Numbered from the stretch's first letter, positions 44,699-54,165 are shown. The stretch: DNA of 64,000 nucleotides from Pontivivens insulae (GCF_900302495.1 NZ_OMKW01000002.1:930001-994000), one strand, 5' to 3'. Notes: generated from the letters alone by a model not told the origin. Program-made: numbers and translations.

Positions 44699-44830
44699 TG
44701 CGCCCCGCTTGTGCTACCTGATCGTGCCGGTCAGACCGGCCTGCACAGGTCCAAGCCTGCGCGATCTGATGACCTTAATGCAATAAGTCTTGCGGAAGCC
44801 TTCCCTAAATCGTTCGAAAGCAATTCAATC

Positions 44831-45115
44831 ATGAGTGATCAACTGCCTGCATCTGTACAACTCGCGGTCGACGTTCTGACGTGGCTGGCGCGAGATGATG
44901 AACGTCTTATGGCGTTTCTCGGCTTGAGTGGTGCATCCGTGGATGACTTACGTATCCGTGCCCAATATCCTGAATTTCTGGGCTTTCTGATTGATTTCCT
45001 CTTGCAAGATGAAGCGGCGCTGATCGCGTTTTGTGACGATATGGGCCACGACTATGAGACCCCAATGAGATTGCGCGCGGGTTTGCCCGGTGGACCGGGG
45101 CCGGAGTGGACCTGA
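44831..45115 (+). CDS. DUF3572 protein
   Basis: A 94-residue cytosolic protein from ATG 44831. Features include VDVLTWLARDDERLMAFLGLSG, FLIDFLLQDEAALIAFC and the ending MRLRAGLPGG, a recognisable pattern in alphaproteobacteria. No function is known. It diverges from pleD and shares TGATG with the next gene. Confidence 0.85.
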   Translation: MSDQLPASVQLAVDVLTWLARDDERLMAFLGLSGASVDDLRIRAQYPEFLGFLIDFLLQDEAALIAFCDDMGHDYETPMRLRAGLPGGPGPEWT

Positions 45116-45768
45116 TGATCGATCCGATCGCACAGAGCCAGATTGACGATCTGAAACTGACACGCGGACGGCCCTTGCTTGCCGTCGATGCGGATGAAGT
45201 CCTCGTCTATTTTCTGCGTCATTTCCGCGACTACGCCGATCAGATCGGTTGGACGCTTAATCTGACGACCAAGCGCCTCGACTCGGCGCTCATCAAACGT
45301 GCGACGGGACGTGTCGCCGCGCGGGACGAAGCCTGGGCCATGCTGGAGACATTTTTTCGCGTGGAGACCTTGTCTCAACAGCCCATCGCTGCCGCGGCCG
45401 AAGTTCTTGAGAGGCTGTCAGCTGATGCACAGATCGTCGTCCTGACCAATATTCCACACTTCGCGCGGGAGGACCGGATCCGAAACCTCGGCGCGTTTGG
45501 GCATAATTGGCCGGTCATAACCAATTCTGGCGGAAAGGGGCGTGCGCTGGATCTGCTTTACCGGAAAGCCGCAGCACGGACGGTGTTCGTGGACGACAGC
45601 GCAACCCAACTGGACAGTGCCGCGAAACACGCGCCAGATGTTGGCCGCGTGCAACTGATCGGGTGCGATTGGGCGCGGCCCTATCTGCCCCGTTCCTCCG
45701 ACGTACAGGCCTGCATCGGCGGATGGCGCGAAGCCGAAACGGCATTGCGCAAAGGTTTGGAAATCTAG
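45115..45768 (+). CDS. HAD-like hydrolase, unknown
   Basis: A 217-residue protein whose ATG 45115 shares a base with the DUF3572 stop; GGAG precedes it. LLAVDADEVLVYFLRHFRDY resembles a HAD motif I (DxDxV), VVLTNIP motif II, and KGRALDLLYRKAA...FVDDSATQLDSA motifs III and IV. The second Asp in motif I is present (DAD). Substrate cannot be named. It appears tied to DUF3572 by coupling. Confidence 0.75.
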   Translation: MIDPIAQSQIDDLKLTRGRPLLAVDADEVLVYFLRHFRDYADQIGWTLNLTTKRLDSALIKRATGRVAARDEAWAMLETFFRVETLSQQPIAAAAEVLERLSADAQIVVLTNIPHFAREDRIRNLGAFGHNWPVITNSGGKGRALDLLYRKAAARTVFVDDSATQLDSAAKHAPDVGRVQLIGCDWARPYLPRSSDVQACIGGWREAETALRKGLEI

Positions 45769-45786
45769 GATATATCTGCAGCCAAG

Positions 45787-46428
45787 CTAAAATAACTGGT
45801 CCTTGCGGGGTGGCCCACGATCCGGCTCCACCCGCCACCACCCCTGATTAGGCGGGTGCATCAACCGGGCTGCACCATGACCTTCCTCACCAAGCCACTT
45901 GGCATAGCTTTCGGGCTCAATCACCAATGGCAGTCTGGCGTGGATGTGCTTTAGATCGTCTGATGCAGCACAGGTGACAATGGCGCAGCTTTGCAATGTA
46001 GTCCCGTCTGGACCGGTCCACTGCTGCCAAATTCCTGCAAAGGCACCACCGGAGGCTTCAGCTGGTTCGAGCCAATGCACCCGTTTTGCGCGGGGTCCCA
46101 GGACCTGCCATTCGTAGAAGCCCGACATCGGGATCAGGCATCTGCGTGCGCGGCATGCGGCACGAAAGGCAGGCTTTTCGGCAATGGTTTCGGACCGGGC
46201 ATTGATCAACAGCGGTCCGCCGTCGACACGCTCATACCAATCTGGCAGAAACCCCCATCGCATTGGCACGACATGGCGGTCGCCCGCTTCGCTGATCACT
46301 GTTCCAACTGGCATGGTCGGGCGAATATCGTCATTGTCGACGAGAATCGCCTCAGCCTCTCGTCGGGGTACGCGAAATTCGCGGACCGCCTCGGTCAATG
46401 TGGGGTGGAGCGCAAAGCGACCACACAT
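45787..46428 (-). CDS. SRAP-domain protein (HMCES/YedK-like)
   Basis: A 213-residue protein with the catalytic Cys2 (MCGRFALHPT), then LLINARSETIAEKPAF, CLIPMSGFYEWQ and a His in KHIHARLP. These are the residues that form a thiazolidine link to abasic sites in single-stranded DNA. The family protects replication forks and is often SOS-linked. Its ATG overlaps the stop of the carbonic anhydrase-like gene (TGATG), placing it last in the yicC-gmk operon. No LexA site is visible nearby. Confidence 0.93.
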   Translation of the reverse strand: MCGRFALHPTLTEAVREFRVPRREAEAILVDNDDIRPTMPVGTVISEAGDRHVVPMRWGFLPDWYERVDGGPLLINARSETIAEKPAFRAACRARRCLIPMSGFYEWQVLGPRAKRVHWLEPAEASGGAFAGIWQQWTGPDGTTLQSCAIVTCAASDDLKHIHARLPLVIEPESYAKWLGEEGHGAARLMHPPNQGWWRVEPDRGPPRKDQLF

Positions 46429-46955
46429 CAGAGTGCCCGCAACTCCGCCTTAAAGCGCCGGAAATTTTCCTGATAGTGCAATGCGGAGGCCGCGAGCATC
46501 TTTTCCCCCGCGGCATCAATCTGCCGAACGACCTTGCCCGGACTGCCCATGACAAGGGAATTGTCGGGAATGACCTTACCCTCGGTGATCAGGGCATTGG
46601 CACCGATCAGGCAGTTCTTCCCGATCACTGCCCCGTTCAAGACGGTCGCTCCCATCCCGATCAGAGAGTTCTCGCCAATCGTGCATCCGTGCAGCATTGC
46701 GCGATGTCCGATTGTGCATCCGGCGCCAATCATCATCGGGAAACCCATATCGGTGTGAAGAACGCAGTTTTCCTGAATATTGGTGCCCGCACCGACGTCA
46801 ATCAGCTCGTTGTCGCCACGCAAGGTTGCACTGAACCACACCCCAACGGCCGAGCCGAGGCGCACCTTGCCGATGATGTTGGCGTCTGGTGCAACCCAAA
46901 AATCGTCATCTTGCGGGGTCTGGGGAACGTGATCTCCCAATGCATAGAGTGTCAT
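46428..46955 (-). CDS. Gamma-carbonic anhydrase-like protein
   Basis: A 175-residue left-handed beta-helix protein starting at ATG 46955. Hexapeptide repeats run through FWVAPDANIIGKVRLGSAVG to VIGKNCLIGANALITEGKVI. Possible zinc ligands are His in VLHTDMG, the IGHRAML motif and HGCTIG. The closing PGKVVRQ and carboxy helix are typical of the YrdA/CaiE-like group. Catalytic activity is not assured. It follows gmk by 4 nt. Confidence 0.9.
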   Translation of the reverse strand: MTLYALGDHVPQTPQDDDFWVAPDANIIGKVRLGSAVGVWFSATLRGDNELIDVGAGTNIQENCVLHTDMGFPMMIGAGCTIGHRAMLHGCTIGENSLIGMGATVLNGAVIGKNCLIGANALITEGKVIPDNSLVMGSPGKVVRQIDAAGEKMLAASALHYQENFRRFKAELRAL

Positions 46956-46959
46956 CGGC

Positions 46960-47613
46960 TCAGCTCCTTGAAAGTTCCTTGATCTCGCCAGACATCTGTC
47001 GCGCCCGCTGTGCGATATCAGGTCGCCGATCACGGCGCAGGCGCTCCCCCATCAGGACCGAGCGCAGCTGATCATAGCATGCGTCGAGATCGTCATTGAT
47101 CAGGATATAGTCATATTCGGCCCAATGTCGCATCTCACGCCGTGCGCCATCCATGCGCCGCTTGATGACGTCTTCTGCATCCTGGGCGCGCGCGCGCAAG
47201 CGACGCTCCAACTCTTCGATAGAGGGGGGCAAAATGAAAATAGAAATGGCCTCCCGCCCCATCTCCGAGTTGCGGATCTGCTGTCCACCTTGCCAATCCA
47301 CATCGAACAATACGTCCTTGCCTTCGATCATGGCATCGCGGACAGGTTCGAGGGGCGATCCGTAGTAGTTATCAAAAACCTCTGCATGTTCGAGCATCTT
47401 GCCCTCGGCAATCAAACGCTCGAACTGTTCGCGGGATCGGAAGTGATATTCGCGCCCGTCAACTTCGCCCTCGCGCGGGGCGCGTGTCGTGGCAGAAACC
47501 GAGAAGCTGACATCGTCGAAATCGGCCAGCAACCTGCGCGAAAGTGTTGATTTGCCGGCACCTGACGGTGAAGACAGGATCACCAGCAAACCGCGTCGCG
47601 AGGGTTGTGTCAT
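46960..47613 (-). CDS. gmk: Guanylate kinase
   Basis: A 217-residue kinase. The P-loop is ILSSPSGAGKSTLSRRLL; then SVSATTRAPREGEVDGREYHF for GMP binding, and FDVDWQGGQQIR with the lid region near RLRARAQD. It phosphorylates GMP to GDP. It starts 3 nt after the yicC stop, so they form an operon, as is common. Confidence 0.97.
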   Translation of the reverse strand: MTQPSRRGLLVILSSPSGAGKSTLSRRLLADFDDVSFSVSATTRAPREGEVDGREYHFRSREQFERLIAEGKMLEHAEVFDNYYGSPLEPVRDAMIEGKDVLFDVDWQGGQQIRNSEMGREAISIFILPPSIEELERRLRARAQDAEDVIKRRMDGARREMRHWAEYDYILINDDLDACYDQLRSVLMGERLRRDRRPDIAQRARQMSGEIKELSRS

Positions 47614-47616
47614 GGG

Positions 47617-48480
47617 CTACTCCACATTCTGAACCTGCTCCCGCATCTGATCTATCACGACCTTCATGGCAAGGGCGATCCTCGTCAGGTCCGTGTCCTG
47701 TGACTTGGACGCCAACGTGTTGGCTTCCCGATTGAATTCCTGCATCAGGAAATCGAATTTACGCCCAACGGGCTGCTTTTCAGACAGAAGTGCGCGCGCG
47801 GCGATGACGTGGGCCGCAAGGCGATCAAGCTCCTCCGTGACATCCGCTTTCACAGCGAGGATTGCGATTTCCTGCTCCAATCGTCCCTCATCAGGCGGAG
47901 ATTGCAGCAGATCGGCGACGCGCTGACGGAGCCCGTCCGCCATGCGTTCGGCACGCGCGATCGCGATCTCTGCTGCTTCGCTCACCAAGTCTGAGAGTTG
48001 AGTGAGGCTGTCACCCAACATACGGGCCAACTCGACGCCCTCCGCCGCGCGCGCCTCAGCAAGTGCCGAGATCAATGTTGGGATCTGTCCGCCCGCCTCA
48101 TCGATCCACTTGAAGTCAGGCTTCTTGCGATCTCCGCTTAGCGACAACGTCAGTACGTCTGCCGCCGTGCTGGGCAAAAGGGTCAAACCTTGCTCCAACG
48201 CTTCAGCCTCCACGCGAGCCAGCTCATTTAGAATATGTGAGGTCGCTGACGGGCCTGTCCCCGCCGTGTCGAGAACCGTATATCGCAGGCCAACACTGAC
48301 ACTGCCCCGATGGATCGTCCCTTTCATGGCCGCGCGCAAGAGCGGGTCGAGCCGGTCCGCACCTTCTGGAAGACGGATTCGCAAATCAAGGTTGCGAGCG
48401 TTGACGCTTCGCACTTCCCACGCCCACCCCATGCCGGGCAGCTCACCAGACATCCGAGCGAAACCAGTCATTGATTGCAT
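47617..48480 (-). CDS. yicC: YicC family protein (endoribonuclease-like)
   Basis: A 287-residue protein starting at ATG 48480 with the diagnostic MQSMTGFARM. Typical segments are WEVRSVNARNLDLRIRLPEG, RLEQEIAILAVKADVTEELDRL and FLMQEFNREANTLASKS. YicC acts in RNA degradation in Escherichia coli. Its neighbour gmk is the usual partner. An upstream in-frame GTG/ATG would add residues before the conserved MQSMTGF. Confidence 0.95.
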   Translation of the reverse strand: MQSMTGFARMSGELPGMGWAWEVRSVNARNLDLRIRLPEGADRLDPLLRAAMKGTIHRGSVSVGLRYTVLDTAGTGPSATSHILNELARVEAEALEQGLTLLPSTAADVLTLSLSGDRKKPDFKWIDEAGGQIPTLISALAEARAAEGVELARMLGDSLTQLSDLVSEAAEIAIARAERMADGLRQRVADLLQSPPDEGRLEQEIAILAVKADVTEELDRLAAHVIAARALLSEKQPVGRKFDFLMQEFNREANTLASKSQDTDLTRIALAMKVVIDQMREQVQNVE

Positions 48481-48636
48481 GCGCGTTCCTCCTGCGAGCG
48501 TGGCGCATGTTAACCAAAAAACCAATCAATACAGGTAAAAGTCGACTTAAATCGGTAAGGTCTGCGTTGAACACCTGTGAACGTGCGGCTTTGGACAAAG
48601 GGCACCCGGTTGCAGTATGGTTAAGGAGTATCCGTT

Positions 48637-49296
48637 GTGTTTGGAGAAATTTGGATGGAGGCCGAAAGTGGCGAGCGCCGGGACCGGATCGCAAGCACTC
48701 TTGCGGCCTATTGGGAACGGCTGCGTGGAGAGCGTGTCGCGCCGCGGCGGTCAGAGCTTGATCCATCCCAGTTCACCTCCGCATTGGAGCATATGTTTAT
48801 CCTCGAAGACGTGGCCCACGGCCCGGTACGGTTTCGTCTGACCGGAAGCGCGGTTGCGCGGACCATGGGAATGGAACTGCGCAGCATGCCGATGCGCGCC
48901 ATTTTCGCACCAGAAGACACGTCGCGGCTTGATGACATTCTACGCGATGCGCTCGACCATCCGGCGAGCATCGACTTGGTTGTAGAAGGCGCGATTGGTC
49001 AGGGAACACTGATCCTGCGTCCGCTGACCGATGATTTTGGCAGCTTTACCCGGCTTCTCGGCTGCATCGTGTTTGATACAGACGGACCCATGCGAAGCGG
49101 AAACCTGCGCATCAAATCTGTCCGCTTCCAACCACTCACGGAAAACAAGCGCGCAAGCGCGGCCATGGGGTTGTCTGAGGATCAGGCGCCCTTCACCCCT
49201 GCGCCCCACCTTCGTGTTGTCAAAACGAGCGGAACTGGCGGCGGCAATTCGGAACGCAAACCGCCCGCCCTACGGATCGTTAGAACAGACGACTGA
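48637..49296 (+). CDS. PAS-domain protein (PAS_5 type)
   Basis: A 219-residue cytosolic protein. GTG 48637 has AAGGAG 8 nt upstream; ATG 48655 is an alternative. The core AYWERLRGERVAPRRSELDP, LEHMFILEDVAHGPVRFRLTGS and FAPEDTSRLDDIL follows the alphaproteobacterial PAS_5 layout. The tail is disordered and basic. The domain is thought to sense signals and in some species ties to c-di-GMP or the cell cycle; here the role is unknown. It diverges from yicC. Confidence 0.8.
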   Translation: MFGEIWMEAESGERRDRIASTLAAYWERLRGERVAPRRSELDPSQFTSALEHMFILEDVAHGPVRFRLTGSAVARTMGMELRSMPMRAIFAPEDTSRLDDILRDALDHPASIDLVVEGAIGQGTLILRPLTDDFGSFTRLLGCIVFDTDGPMRSGNLRIKSVRFQPLTENKRASAAMGLSEDQAPFTPAPHLRVVKTSGTGGGNSERKPPALRIVRTDD

Positions 49297-49312
49297 TCCG
49301 CGATCAGGTCGG

Positions 49313-50167
49313 CTAAACGTTGACCCAATCGCCTTCCCGTATGCCTTGCAGCGACAGAAGGGCTGTCAGATCAGAGTTTTCCAGGCTGCAATTCGCCCCG
49401 GCTTTAAGCGCGGGTTTCGCCTTATAGGCAACGCCAAGCCCGGCGATCTCGACCATGGCCAGGTCGTTGGCTCCATCGCCAACTGCGATCACCGCATCCG
49501 GGCCGAACCCACCTTCATCGCAGAGTTCCAGCAGCGTTTCACGTTTGGCTTCCCGACCCAGAATCGGCAGGCCAACCTTGCCCGTCAGGTGATCGCTATC
49601 GTCAAACAGCAAGGTGTTCGCGCGGTTCAGAGCAAATCCAGCGCGTGCCGCCACACGAGAGGTAAAGAACGTGAACCCGCCGGAAACCAGGGCTGTCATC
49701 GCCCCTCGTCCCGCCATGGTGCGCACCAGAACCTCCGCACCGGGGTTCAGCGCTATCCGCTCAGCATAACACTGCTCAAGCGCGGCCTGCGGCAGCCCGG
49801 TCAGCAATCCGACCCGTTCGTGGATCGCCTCCTCAAAGTCGAGTTCACCCTGCATCGCCCGCTCCGTGATATCAGCGACGCGATCTTTAACCCCTGCAAA
49901 GTCCGCAAGCTCGTCAATGCACTCCACCGGAATCATGGTGCTGTCCATGTCGGCTATCAATAGACGCTTCGCGCGCCCGGCGAGGGACACGATGTTCAGG
50001 TCGTGCCCTTCGGGTCGAGGTGGCAAGACGCCGTCCGCAACATGCCATTCCGCACACATCTGCTCCAATGCAACCGGTACTGCGCCCAGCGCGGCAGTAA
50101 TCCCAGCAACGGCACGATCAGAAATGCCAACGGCGGCGGTCAGGACAAGTGCGTGGGTGGCGGACAT
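49313..50167 (-). CDS. serB: Phosphoserine phosphatase SerB
   Basis: A 284-residue HAD enzyme with an amino-terminal ACT-like part. Motif I is LLIADMDSTMIPVECIDELAD, motif II ALVSGGFTFFTSRVA, motif III/IV IAVGDGANDLAMVEIAGLGVA, all typical of SerB. It completes serine synthesis by removing the phosphate of phosphoserine. It lies downstream of aroG on the same strand, separated by a terminator. Confidence 0.96.
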   Translation of the reverse strand: MSATHALVLTAAVGISDRAVAGITAALGAVPVALEQMCAEWHVADGVLPPRPEGHDLNIVSLAGRAKRLLIADMDSTMIPVECIDELADFAGVKDRVADITERAMQGELDFEEAIHERVGLLTGLPQAALEQCYAERIALNPGAEVLVRTMAGRGAMTALVSGGFTFFTSRVAARAGFALNRANTLLFDDSDHLTGKVGLPILGREAKRETLLELCDEGGFGPDAVIAVGDGANDLAMVEIAGLGVAYKAKPALKAGANCSLENSDLTALLSLQGIREGDWVNV

Positions 50168-50190
50168 GTGAAGGCCCCTCTTAGCTCACA

Positions 50191-50222
50191 AAAAACCCGG
50201 CCCGCGATCTGCGTGGGCCGGG
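50191..50222 (-). terminator. Rho-independent terminator of aroG
   Basis: On the minus strand CCCGGCCC and GGGCCGGG pair around an 11-nt loop and are followed by TTTTT. The hairpin lies 25 nt past the aroG stop. Confidence 0.85.
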
Positions 50223-50246
50223 CAAATTCAGTCTCAAACACCGCGC

Positions 50247-51614
50247 TCAGACGGCGGCGCGTTGTGCCAGCGGTGCACGCTCCAGCTCCTCAGCGACGAG
50301 GAAAGCAAGCTCAAGGGCCTGGCTGGCATTCAGACGCGGATCGCAGGCTGTGTGATAGCGATCGGACAGATCCTCGTCAGAAACCGCGCGGACACCGCCG
50401 GTGCATTCGGTCACGTCCTGACCGGTCATCTCGAAATGCACGCCGCCTGCATAGGTGCCTTCAGCCTTGTGGATGGCAAAGAACTCCTGCACCTCTTGCA
50501 GCACACGCTCGAACGGACGGGTCTTGTAGCCAGACTCCGATTTGATCGTGTTGCCGTGCATCGGATCGCACGACCAGACGACCTTGCGTCCCTCACGCTC
50601 GACCGCACGGATGAGACCGGGCAGATGCTCACCGACTTTACCAGCACCAAAGCGTGCAATCAGCGTCAGGCGGCCTGCCTCGTTCTCGGGGTTCAGGCGA
50701 TCGATCAGATCAATCAGTTCATCGGGCTCAAGGCTCGGCCCACATTTCAGACCAATCGGGTTCATGACGCCACGACAGAACTCGATATGTGCCCCGTCCG
50801 GCTGCCGTGTCCGATCACCGATCCAGATCATGTGGCCGGAGCCGGCAACGACGTTGCCAGAGGTCGAGTCCACGCGGGCCAGCGCCTCTTCATACTCAAG
50901 GAGCAATGCCTCATGGCTGGTGTAGAAGTCTACACGGCCCATTGCGTCCGTGTTGCCCGAATTGATCCCTGCCGCTTCCATGAAGGACAGCGACTCGGAA
51001 ATCCGGTTTGCCATATCGCGGTATTTCGTGGAGGCCGCCGCGTCAGCGAACCCCAGCGTCCATTCGTGCACCCGGTGCATATCCGCGAAACCACCCTGGC
51101 TGAATGCGCGCAGCAGGTTCAGCGTCGCTGCCGACTGGGTGTAGGCTTGCAGCATCCGATCCGGGTTCGGGATCCGGGCCTCGGGCGTGAAAGCGATGTC
51201 GTTGATGATATCACCACGGTAGCTGGGAAGCTCCACGCCATTCACTGTCTCGGTGCCCGAGGAACGCGGCTTGGCAAACTGCCCGGCCATACGCGACACT
51301 TTCACAACCGGCAGCTTGGCACCAAAAGTCAGTACCATCGCCATCTGCAAAAGCACGCGGTAGGTGTCGCGGATATTGTCGGCGGAGAACTCGTTGAAGG
51401 CCTCGGCGCAATCGCCGCCCTGCAAGAGAAACGCTCTACCTTCGGCTACCTCTGCGAGCTTTGCGCGGAGCGCGCGGGCCTCGCCTGCAAAAACCAGCGG
51501 CGGATAGGAGGCGAGGCGACCCTCCACCTCGGCCAGAGCCTCGGCGTTCACGTAATCAGGCATCTGGATGCGCGGCTTTGCGCGCCATCCGGCTTTCGTC
51601 CAGGTCGGGGACAT
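50247..51614 (-). CDS. aroG: Class II 3-deoxy-7-phosphoheptulonate synthase
   Basis: A 455-residue plant/bacterial class II DAHP synthase. Motifs include [72 protein letters not shown] and [14 protein letters not shown], with Cys in GGDCAE, His in HGNT and Glu as metal ligands. It makes the first shikimate-pathway intermediate. It is monocistronic with its own terminator. Confidence 0.96.
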   Translation of the reverse strand: MSPTWTKAGWRAKPRIQMPDYVNAEALAEVEGRLASYPPLVFAGEARALRAKLAEVAEGRAFLLQGGDCAEAFNEFSADNIRDTYRVLLQMAMVLTFGAKLPVVKVSRMAGQFAKPRSSGTETVNGVELPSYRGDIINDIAFTPEARIPNPDRMLQAYTQSAATLNLLRAFSQGGFADMHRVHEWTLGFADAAASTKYRDMANRISESLSFMEAAGINSGNTDAMGRVDFYTSHEALLLEYEEALARVDSTSGNVVAGSGHMIWIGDRTRQPDGAHIEFCRGVMNPIGLKCGPSLEPDELIDLIDRLNPENEAGRLTLIARFGAGKVGEHLPGLIRAVEREGRKVVWSCDPMHGNTIKSESGYKTRPFERVLQEVQEFFAIHKAEGTYAGGVHFEMTGQDVTECTGGVRAVSDEDLSDRYHTACDPRLNASQALELAFLVAEELERAPLAQRAAV

Positions 51615-51926
51615 CTCGCGTCACTCCTAAAGGGTTACTTCAACTTCGGAGCGCTTGCATAACATGGGGATTCGGGCGCTGACCAGACGGCAATGCACCT
51701 GTTTCGCGCCGAATGTGTCACCAAGTGCGCGGTCAGCGTAATTTCATGAGCGATTCTGAGATTTTGTGGCGTTCCGGGCACTTCACCGCTGCTGTGCGGT
51801 GCAGCAAAAAACAGAAAAAATCGATCCTGATCAATTCAGACTTCCGGGCGTCGTTTTCTGACGCTTGACGCCCCCCTGCGATTGCGACGAACTGGCATTG
51901 CGATTTCTACAGAAGGGGCCGCGCGC
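51615..51926. other. Divergent intergenic region between aroG and the GlxA-type regulator
   Basis: No gene is visible. Near the regulator side there is a 7-bp inverted repeat GGGCGTC (51846-51852)/GACGCCC (51867-51873) and a direct repeat ATTGCGA at 51881 and 51897, 16 bp apart. Promoters were not resolved. Confidence 0.5.
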
Positions 51927-52895
51927 ATGGCCAGCAATCCGCTTCAGCCTGAGACGTTTGTCTTCCTGCTGACCAAAAATTTCTCGCTGCTGTCTTTTGC
52001 CTGCGCAATCGAGCCGCTGCGGCTTGCCAACTGGACGACTGGCCAGGAACTGTATCGCTGGAAACTATGCGCGGAAGGTGGCGAATACGCCGAGTGCTCG
52101 AATGGGCAGCGCAACCTTGTCGACATGGGCTTCGAAGAGATCTCGCGCGATGAGACACTTCTGGTCTGCTCTGGCGTCGATGTGAAGGATGCGACGACGC
52201 GTCCCCTGCTCCAGTTCTTGCGCCGCGAGGCCCGGAAGGGTGTCACGATTGGCGGTCTTTGCAACGCAACCTACATCATGGCGCGGGCTGGTCTGCTGGA
52301 CGACAAGCGGTGTACCATCCATTGGGACAATCGCGACAGCTTCGTAGAAGAGTTTCCCGAAATTGATCTGAGCCAGGCGATCTATACGATTGATGGCAAC
52401 CGGTATTCCTCGGCTGGGGGGTCAGCCTCTGCTGACCTCATGCTCAAGTTGATCGCGGATCGGCATGGGCAGGAGCTTGCCAATCAGGTCGCAGATCAGA
52501 TGATCTACACGACCGTACGCACGGATCGCGAAGAGCAGCGCCTGTCCATTCCAACGCGGATCGGCGTGCGTCACCCTCGGCTGTCCAATGTGATCCAGCG
52601 CATGGAAGAGAACATTGAGGAGCCGATTAGCCCCTCACAGCTGGCGAGTGACGTGGGGATGAGCACAAGGCAGCTTGAGCGGCTTTTCCGCCGCTACCTC
52701 AACCGCTCTCCCAAGCGCTATTACATGGAGTTGCGCTTACAGAAAGCGCGTAATCTGCTGCTTCAGACAGATATGACCGTGATTAACGTCGCTTTGGCCT
52801 GCGGGTTCACATCACCGTCCCACTTCTCAAAATGCTATCGCGCTCACTTCGAGACGACACCTTATAAGGAGCGTGGCGCGCAATCGCGGGAGTAA
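51927..52895 (+). CDS. GlxA-family AraC-type transcriptional regulator
   Basis: A 322-residue regulator starting at ATG 51927. The first 200 residues are a DJ-1/PfpI-like domain (FVFLLTKNFSLLSFACAIEP, GGLCNATYIMARAGLLD and CTIHWDNRDSF). The carboxy end is a double HTH AraC domain (SQLASDVGMSTRQLERLFRR and NVALACGFTSPSHFSKCYRA). This resembles GbdR, the glycine-betaine regulator of Pseudomonas. Ligand unknown. It may bind the repeats upstream. The phosphodiesterase follows after 3 nt. Confidence 0.9.
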   Translation: MASNPLQPETFVFLLTKNFSLLSFACAIEPLRLANWTTGQELYRWKLCAEGGEYAECSNGQRNLVDMGFEEISRDETLLVCSGVDVKDATTRPLLQFLRREARKGVTIGGLCNATYIMARAGLLDDKRCTIHWDNRDSFVEEFPEIDLSQAIYTIDGNRYSSAGGSASADLMLKLIADRHGQELANQVADQMIYTTVRTDREEQRLSIPTRIGVRHPRLSNVIQRMEENIEEPISPSQLASDVGMSTRQLERLFRRYLNRSPKRYYMELRLQKARNLLLQTDMTVINVALACGFTSPSHFSKCYRAHFETTPYKERGAQSRE

Positions 52896-52898
52896 CCC

Positions 52899-53690
52899 AT
52901 GTCAAAGCTGATCGTGATGACCGATCTGCACGTCACAACTGGCGCGCCAATTATCGGTATCGATCCCTTGGCGCGGGTCGAAGAGGCGCTGAGGCACGCG
53001 GGCAGTCACCACCCTGATGCCGCAGGCCTGGTGGTGACCGGGGATCTGGTCCACTCGGCTGATCAGACGGAATATGACCGCCTCGCACCGGTCCTTGCGA
53101 CTGCCCCGTGGCCCGTCTGGGTCATACCGGGCAATCATGATCGCCGCGCGCCGCTGCGCAGAAGTTTTCCGAATGCGCCCAGAGATGCGGCGGGATTTAT
53201 GCAAGCGGTCGTCGATCTGCCGGACGCACGGCTCATCCTGCTTGACACACTGGATGAAACGGATGGAGCGGGCCATTCGGGTTTCATTTGCTCAGCACGA
53301 ATGGAATGGCTGAGCGATCAACTGGCCCAAGCCGATACACGACCGACCTTGGTTTTCTTGCACCACCCCCCATTTCGCACGGGTTTCGATGGCATGGACG
53401 CAATCGGGCTGCGAAATGCCAAAGAGCTCCGGGCAGTCTTGCATGCAGGAGGCGTCGCACATGTCTTTTCCGGTCACATTCACCGAACGATCACGGCCAG
53501 CGTTGATGGGCTGTCCTTGAGTGTGTTCAAGAGCCCCTGTCACCAGATGCCGATGCTGCTTGGCGAACCGGGTCATGGCCATTCCATCGCGGAGCCAGGG
53601 GCCTACGGGATCGTTTGCGTGAATTCAGACGGTATCGTTGTCTTTACAGAAGACTTCAGCCTGCCGCCCAGCACAAACGGTCAACATTGA
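52899..53690 (+). CDS. Calcineurin-like phosphodiesterase (CpdA-like)
   Basis: A 263-residue metallophosphoesterase. Metal motifs in order: TDLHVT, VTGDLVHS, PGNHDRR, FLHHPPF and SGHIHRT, the GD/GNHD/H/GHxH set. Family members cleave cyclic nucleotides or phospholipid-like diesters. It follows the regulator by 3 nt, so they form one operon; whether they share a pathway is not known. Confidence 0.93.
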   Translation: MSKLIVMTDLHVTTGAPIIGIDPLARVEEALRHAGSHHPDAAGLVVTGDLVHSADQTEYDRLAPVLATAPWPVWVIPGNHDRRAPLRRSFPNAPRDAAGFMQAVVDLPDARLILLDTLDETDGAGHSGFICSARMEWLSDQLAQADTRPTLVFLHHPPFRTGFDGMDAIGLRNAKELRAVLHAGGVAHVFSGHIHRTITASVDGLSLSVFKSPCHQMPMLLGEPGHGHSIAEPGAYGIVCVNSDGIVVFTEDFSLPPSTNGQH

Positions 53691-53888
53691 GAGTTCGACG
53701 GATGGTATTTCTTGTTTTCCATCACCTAATTCAAAATATCACTTGCCGCAGTCAGCGCCACACCCTACGTGCTCAGTCGTAGAGTTATCCACACGACCCC
53801 TCCGACCTCTCGCAGTTCGCACGGTTATCGGTTGATCGCGCTGCAAGAACCCGCCGCACGTCGCAGCGGGCAATTTAGGAGAAAACGG
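53691..53888 (+). promoter_or_regulatory. Long 5' leader of the cold-shock gene
   Basis: A 198-nt gap before the csp start, ending in the SD TTAGGAG. AT-rich at its start (53700-53750). Long untranslated leaders are typical of cold-inducible csp genes, where they refold with temperature. I did not identify a specific cold box. Confidence 0.5.
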
Positions 53889-54095
53889 ATGGCTACTGGC
53901 ACCGTAAAATGGTTCAATTCCACAAAAGGCTACGGCTTCATCGCACCTGATGAGGGCGGCAAGGACGTGTTCGTCCATATTTCCGCTGTTGAGCGTGCGG
54001 GTCTTACCGGTCTGCAGGACAATCAAAAGATTTCCTACGAGCTTGAGTCCGGTCGTGACGGCAAGCAGTCTGCCGGATCGCTTTCGGTCGAGTAA
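53889..54095 (+). CDS. cspA: Cold-shock protein
   Basis: A 68-residue single cold-shock domain protein. RNP1 is KGYGFI in [15 protein letters not shown] and RNP2 VFVHIS. The leading [10 protein letters not shown] is canonical. It binds single-stranded RNA or DNA as a chaperone. A strong terminator follows. Confidence 0.97.
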   Translation: MATGTVKWFNSTKGYGFIAPDEGGKDVFVHISAVERAGLTGLQDNQKISYELESGRDGKQSAGSLSVE

Positions 54096-54132
54096 TTGAC
54101 CCAATCGCGGTTTGCGGTTTTTGAGATTTCGG

Positions 54133-54165
54133 ACGGCGGCGCGAGTTCCTTGCGCCGCCGTTTTT
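54133..54165 (+). terminator. Rho-independent terminator of the cold-shock gene
   Basis: ACGGCGGCGC and GCGCCGCCGT pair perfectly over 10 bp around a 9-nt loop, followed by TTTT. It overlaps the stop codon of the convergent SAP-domain gene. Confidence 0.92.

Noticed and set aside
50262-51662. 466-codon frame opposite aroG
   Set aside because: Antisense shadow of the class II DAHP synthase; no domain and no start signal.
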